Notes under the pieces: generated by a model
Databases searched by the model: none
Seen by the model: only the letters and a program-made list of their open reading frames with translations
Told to the model about the DNA's origin: nothing
Shown: positions 6,028-9,514 of the stretch, in pieces
How positions within the stretch are numbered: position 1 is the first letter of the stretch
Layout: each line of letters begins with the position of its first letter
Translations under genes and position numbers: made by a program
Source of the DNA: Rhodospirillales bacterium
GTDB taxonomy: Bacteria; Pseudomonadota; Alphaproteobacteria; Rhodospirillales; JADHTD01
Assembly: GCA_016776525.1 (NCBI GenBank)
Contig: JADHTD010000086.1
Location: 1-9,514, forward strand
Direction of reading: 5' to 3'
DNA: 9,514 bases

Positions 6028-8367
6028 TTATGATTGGGAAGCTTTCGCTTCTTGAATGGTCCGCCAGACCCGGTCCTGGGTCATCGGCATATCGATATGG
6101 GTAACGCCCAAGGGCTTCAGCGCATTGAGCACCGCATTGACGGCGGCCGGCGGCGCCGCGCAGGTGCCGCTTTCGCCGCATCCCTTGACGCCCAGCGGAT
6201 TGGTCTTGCACGGCACCGAATGGGAGCCGACTTCCATGGTCGGCAATTGCCAGGCCCGGGGCACGTTGTAGTTCATAAAAGAGGCCGAGATCAGCTGGCC
6301 GCTGCCTTCCTCATAGTCGGTCTGTTCAAAGAGCGCCTGTCCCAGGCCCATGGCGATGCCGCCGTGCAGTTGGCCATGCACCACCATTGGGTTGAGGATG
6401 ACGCCGTTATCATCGACGCCGGTGTAGCGTTCCACCGTGACGACGCCGGTCTCGGGGTCCACTTCCACCTCGGCGATATGGCAGCCGTTGGGGTAATTGA
6501 AATTATCCGAAGACCGCTCGTACATGTGCTTTTCATCAAAGCCGGGCTGCATGCCGTCGGGCAGGCGGTCCGCATCATGGGCGGCCTCGGCAACCTCGGC
6601 AAAGGTGACGCTGCCGCCGCCGGCGCTGAAGACGCCGTCGGCAAAGGCGACCTCGGCCGCATCCGCCTGCAACAGGTGGGCGGCGATGGCTTTGCCCTTG
6701 TCGATGGCTAGCATACAGGCCCCGTGGATGGCGCCGCCGCCCATCATCGACGACCGCGACGCCGACGTTCCGGCACCCGCCGGCACCACAAAATTATCGG
6801 CGGCGTCGATGAAGCGGATGTTTTTGTAGTCAATGCCGAGCAGCTCATGGGCGATTTGCGGAAACACCGTCTCGTGGCTTTGGCCGTGGCTGAAGGTGCC
6901 GACATAGACGGTGGCCGTGCCGTCGGCGTCGATGCGCACCCGGCTGTGCTCCTTCTCGAAGCCGCCCGACGTTTCCAGGGAAAATCCGATGCCGATGCCT
7001 CGCAGCTTGCCGCGGTTTTCCGAGTCCCGACGGCGGTCTCCGAATCCGGCCCAGTCGGCCTTTTCCAGGGCTTTATCCAGAATGGTTTCGAACTCGCCGC
7101 TGTCGATGGGGATGTTCTGGGTGTTGGTGTAGGGGAAGGCGTCGAGCGGGATGAAATTGCGCCGCCGGATTTCCACCGGGTCGAGGCCGGTAATGCGGGC
7201 CGCTTCCTCCATCAGCCGTTCCATGACGTAGACCGATTCCGGCCGTCCGGCGCCGCGATAGCTGTCTACCGGCGTCGTATTGGTGAAGACGCAGCGGATC
7301 GAATGATACAGCGCCGGGACGGCGTAGGCCGTGCCCATGGAGCGCTGGCCGATCAGGGTCGGAATGGTCGGCCCCATCTCAAAGGTATAGGCGCCCATGT
7401 TGGCGATGCTGTCGTCCCACATGGCGAGGATCTTGCCGTCGGTGTCCAGGGCCAGCCGGGCCACGGTCACTTGGTCGCGCCCGTGGTTGTCGGAAACCAT
7501 GGTGTCGTTGCGGTCGCCCAGCCATTTCAGGGGGCGTTGCAGTTTCTTCGCCGCCCACACCATCAGCAGGTTTTCCGGGTAGCATTTGGAGCGCACCCCG
7601 AAGCCGCCGCCGACGTCCTTGGCGACCACGTGCATTTTTTCCATGGGGATGTCGAGGATGCGGGTGGCCAGGGTGGAGGCCATGCGGACGACGCCCTGGA
7701 TCGGGCAATGCAGCGTCGTGACATCCATTTCCGGGTCGTAATCGGCCAGTGCGGCGCGCGGTTCCATGGGATTGGCGATCAGCCGGTTGTTGACGAAGGT
7801 AACCTCGGCGACATACGGGGCTCCGGCAAAGATTTCTTCGACGGCGGTCTTGTCCCGGTTTTCCCAGTGCACACAGAGGTTGCTGGCATTGTCTTCCCAC
7901 AGCACCGGAGCATCGTCATCCAGCGCCCGGGCCGTGTTGACGACCGACGGCAGGTCTTCCATGTGGACATAGATCAACTCGGCGGCGTCGCGGGCGGCTA
8001 TCGCCGTTTCGGCAATGACCATGGCGACTAGGTCGCCGACGAAGCGGACCCGGACCCGGTTCAGGGCCGGGCGCCGGGGCACGTAGTTGTCCTCACCGGA
8101 CAGGTTTTTGACCCGGGTAAAGGATTGCAGCGGCGGCAGTTTGTCGGCTTCCGTATCTTCGCCGGTGAAGATGGCAATGACGCCTGGGACTTGCTGGGCG
8201 TCGGCGGTGTCGATGGAGTTGATGATGCCGTGGGCCGTTGCTGAGCGCAGGAAATAGACATGCGCCTGGCCATCGATGTTCATATCGTCCGTGAAGGTGC
8301 CGGCGCCGGTCAGAAAACGGACGTCTTCCGCCCGCCGGACCGCTTGGCCAATTCCGAAGTTGTTCAT
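6028..8367 (-). CDS. Xanthine dehydrogenase/CO dehydrogenase-family molybdopterin-binding large subunit (CoxL-type, form II)
   Basis: Predicted 779-residue catalytic subunit of a heterotrimeric molybdenum hydroxylase, of normal length for the family. It binds molybdopterin cytosine dinucleotide and inserts water-derived oxygen into a substrate C-H bond, passing electrons to the Fe-S and FAD subunits. The N-terminal Ald_Xan_dh a/b hammerhead domain covers about 18-140 (VRFLTGAGTFTDD, 16-28). Cofactor motifs are IQGVVR (223-228), GGGFG (253-257), SYRGAGR (369-375), FSHGQSHET (492-500) and GVKGCGESG (726-734), with the conserved active-site Glu732. The active-site loop SYRGAGR has no Cys, unlike the AYRCSFR loop of true aerobic CO dehydrogenases. 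The ATG at 8367 starts MNNFGIGQAVRRAED, normal for the family. It lies 15 bases after the medium subunit in an A-rich leader with only a weak Shine-Dalgarno. CO oxidation is unlikely; an aromatic, N-heterocyclic or aldehyde substrate is more probable. Confidence 0.95.
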   Translation of the reverse strand: MNNFGIGQAVRRAEDVRFLTGAGTFTDDMNIDGQAHVYFLRSATAHGIINSIDTADAQQVPGVIAIFTGEDTEADKLPPLQSFTRVKNLSGEDNYVPRRPALNRVRVRFVGDLVAMVIAETAIAARDAAELIYVHMEDLPSVVNTARALDDDAPVLWEDNASNLCVHWENRDKTAVEEIFAGAPYVAEVTFVNNRLIANPMEPRAALADYDPEMDVTTLHCPIQGVVRMASTLATRILDIPMEKMHVVAKDVGGGFGVRSKCYPENLLMVWAAKKLQRPLKWLGDRNDTMVSDNHGRDQVTVARLALDTDGKILAMWDDSIANMGAYTFEMGPTIPTLIGQRSMGTAYAVPALYHSIRCVFTNTTPVDSYRGAGRPESVYVMERLMEEAARITGLDPVEIRRRNFIPLDAFPYTNTQNIPIDSGEFETILDKALEKADWAGFGDRRRDSENRGKLRGIGIGFSLETSGGFEKEHSRVRIDADGTATVYVGTFSHGQSHETVFPQIAHELLGIDYKNIRFIDAADNFVVPAGAGTSASRSSMMGGGAIHGACMLAIDKGKAIAAHLLQADAAEVAFADGVFSAGGGSVTFAEVAEAAHDADRLPDGMQPGFDEKHMYERSSDNFNYPNGCHIAEVEVDPETGVVTVERYTGVDDNGVILNPMVVHGQLHGGIAMGLGQALFEQTDYEEGSGQLISASFMNYNVPRAWQLPTMEVGSHSVPCKTNPLGVKGCGESGTCAAPPAAVNAVLNALKPLGVTHIDMPMTQDRVWRTIQEAKASQS

Positions 8368-8382
8368 TATTTTTGTTCTTTT

Positions 8383-9183
8383 TTAAGCGCCGGTAGCGGC
8401 CTCGACTGCACGGCGTGCGATAACGCCGATCAGGTGGGCGCGGTAGTCGGCGGCAGCGTGAATATCGTTGTTGAGCCCGTCGGCGGGAACGGTAATGCCG
8501 TCGAGGGCGTCGGCGGTGAAGGACTGGCTAAGGACCTGTTCCATGGCTTCCACCCGGAAGACACCGGGGCCGGCGCCGGTAACGGCGACCCGTGTGCCGG
8601 CGGGCCCGGTCGAGGCCATAACGCCGACGATGGCATAGCCCGAAGCCGGGTTCTCGAATTTCAGGTAACCGGCTTTCTCCGGCACCGGGAAATCAATGCG
8701 GGTGACCAGTTCGCCTTCTTCCAGGGCTGTTTCGAACATACCGAGGAAAAAGTCATCGGCGGCGATCTGGCGGCGGTCGGTGACAACGGTGGCGCCGAGC
8801 CCCAGAAGCCCGGCCGGGTAGTCGGCGGCCGGATCGTTATTGACGACGGAACCACCGATGGTGCCCCGGTTGCGCACATGCGGATCGCCGATCACACCGG
8901 CCAGCACGGCCAGGGCGGGAATGGCATCTTTAACCACATCGGAAGCGGCAACGGCGGCATGGGTCGTCATGGCGCCGATCTGGATGGTGTCACCGGATCG
9001 CTCAATCCCCGCCAGGTCGCCGATGGCGCCCAGGTCGACGACCAGGGACGGCATCGCCAGACGCTGTTTGAGGACCGGGATCATGGTCTGGCCACCGGCC
9101 AGGAACATGCCGTCGTCGGATGCCTTGTGGGCCTCGATGGCGGCTTCTTTCGAGGTTGGACGCTGATAGTCGAAATCATACAT
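8383..9183 (-). CDS. Molybdenum hydroxylase FAD-binding medium subunit (CoxM-type)
   Basis: Predicted 266-residue cytoplasmic flavoprotein subunit, slightly shorter than typical (about 270-300). It carries electrons from the Fe-S subunit to FAD and on to an external acceptor. The PCMH-type FAD-binding domain spans about 1-165, with the pyrophosphate-binding motifs AGGQTMIP (29-36) and TIGGS (108-112) within RNRGTIGGSVVNNDPAADYPA. The CO dehydrogenase flavoprotein C-terminal domain follows from about 170, beginning YLKFENPASGYAIVGV. The ATG at 9183 gives MYDFDYQRPTS, the normal start of the family; only a short GGGA lies upstream. It is 21 bases after the small subunit and 15 before the large subunit, so the order is small-medium-large. 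The first motif has GQT, a conservative variant of GGHS/GGQS. Confidence 0.94.
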   Translation of the reverse strand: MYDFDYQRPTSKEAAIEAHKASDDGMFLAGGQTMIPVLKQRLAMPSLVVDLGAIGDLAGIERSGDTIQIGAMTTHAAVAASDVVKDAIPALAVLAGVIGDPHVRNRGTIGGSVVNNDPAADYPAGLLGLGATVVTDRRQIAADDFFLGMFETALEEGELVTRIDFPVPEKAGYLKFENPASGYAIVGVMASTGPAGTRVAVTGAGPGVFRVEAMEQVLSQSFTADALDGITVPADGLNNDIHAAADYRAHLIGVIARRAVEAATGA

Positions 9184-9204
9184 GGCTGTTTTCCCGATCC
9201 CGCT

Positions 9205-9514
9205 CTAGCCGTTCATGGCTTTGGCACCGGCCCGGATGGCGGTGACGATGTTCTGGTAACCGGTACAACGGCAGATATTGCCGTTCAGCCAGTGGCGGAC
9301 TTCCTTGTCGCTGGGGTCCGGGTTTTCCTTGGCCAGGGAAACGGCGCTCATCACCATGCCGGGTGTGCAGTAGCCGCATTGCAGGCCGTGGTGCTCGCGG
9401 AAGGCCTCCTGCATGGGGTGCAGGGTGTCGCCGTTGGCCAACCCTTCGATGGTCTGGACGTCGGCGCCGTCGGCCTGCACGGCCAGCATGGCGCAGCTTT
9501 TCACGGACTCGCCG
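9205..9514 (-). CDS. Molybdenum hydroxylase [2Fe-2S] small subunit (CoxS-type), 5' end cut by window edge
   Basis: C-terminal 102 residues of the iron-sulfur subunit; full members have about 155-165, so roughly a third is outside the window. The visible part starts GESVKSCAMLAVQADG, the end of the plant-ferredoxin-type [2Fe-2S] domain, with its last Cys ligand in SVKSC. The helical [2Fe-2S]-binding domain follows with CGYCTPGM and ICRCTGYQNIV, giving the four Cys ligands of the second cluster that lies next to the molybdenum site. These clusters relay electrons from Mo to the FAD subunit. The GTG at 9504 (the Val of SVKSC) is not the true start, because the frame continues open through a conserved motif to the window edge. 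The stop is TAG, 21 bases before the medium-subunit gene. The operon promoter must lie outside the window. Confidence 0.95.
   Translation of the reverse strand, partial: GESVKSCAMLAVQADGADVQTIEGLANGDTLHPMQEAFREHHGLQCGYCTPGMVMSAVSLAKENPDPSDKEVRHWLNGNICRCTGYQNIVTAIRAGAKAMNG

Noticed and set aside
6008..6211. N-terminal extension of the ACMSD-like frame
   Set aside because: It overlaps the C-terminal coding region of the large subunit in another frame; AAGGAG at 6015-6020 fixes the start at 6007.
6724..8031. Long plus-strand open frame of 435 codons
   Set aside because: It is antisense to the molybdopterin large subunit, whose motifs are intact throughout; the plus-strand translation shows no recognisable domain.
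8368..8386. T-rich run on the plus strand, considered as a terminator tail
   Set aside because: Transcription here is on the minus strand, where the run is A-rich, and it sits in the 15-base gap between two subunits of one enzyme. It is a leader, not a terminator.

Overview
The window reads as part of a moderately high-GC alphaproteobacterial chromosome. This is inferred from the style of MurD and from the company of CO-dehydrogenase-type molybdenum hydroxylase genes, COG3618 lactonase-like and DMT transporter genes; no rRNA or other marker is present to fix the taxon. All nine genes lie on the minus strand and are tightly packed. The window cuts the first gene (right edge) and the last gene (left edge). 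The longest non-coding gap is 79 bases. I saw no tRNA, rRNA, CRISPR array, insertion sequence or phage gene.

In transcription order (right to left), the first three genes encode a complete molybdenum hydroxylase of the xanthine dehydrogenase/CO dehydrogenase type: the [2Fe-2S] small subunit (9205-9514, 5' end missing), the FAD-binding medium subunit (8383-9183) and the molybdopterin large subunit (6028-8367). The large subunit has SYRGAGR where true aerobic CO dehydrogenases have a Cys-bearing AYRCSFR-like loop, so it probably hydroxylates an organic substrate rather than oxidising CO.

Next come four soluble enzymes: an ACMSD-family metal-dependent decarboxylase/hydrolase (4931-6007), a COG3618 lactonase-like amidohydrolase (3955-4851), a kynurenine-formamidase-like alpha/beta hydrolase (3072-3929) and a fumarylacetoacetate hydrolase (FAH) family protein (2153-3037). 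A ten-helix EamA/DMT transporter (1248-2156) follows, its start codon overlapping the FAH-family stop codon. With gaps of -4 to 79 bases and no visible terminator, genes 1-8 look like one catabolic operon. A plausible reading is hydroxylation of an aromatic or N-heteroaromatic acid, then decarboxylation, lactone/amide hydrolysis and FAH-type processing, with the transporter moving substrate or product. The substrate cannot be read from sequence, and no ring-cleavage enzyme lies in the window.

The last gene, murD (peptidoglycan synthesis; 1-1201, 3' end missing), is unrelated in function. It follows the transporter after 46 bases, so here it is not preceded by mraY/murF as in a standard dcw cluster. 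This suggests that the division/cell-wall cluster is split at this point or that a catabolic block lies in front of it.
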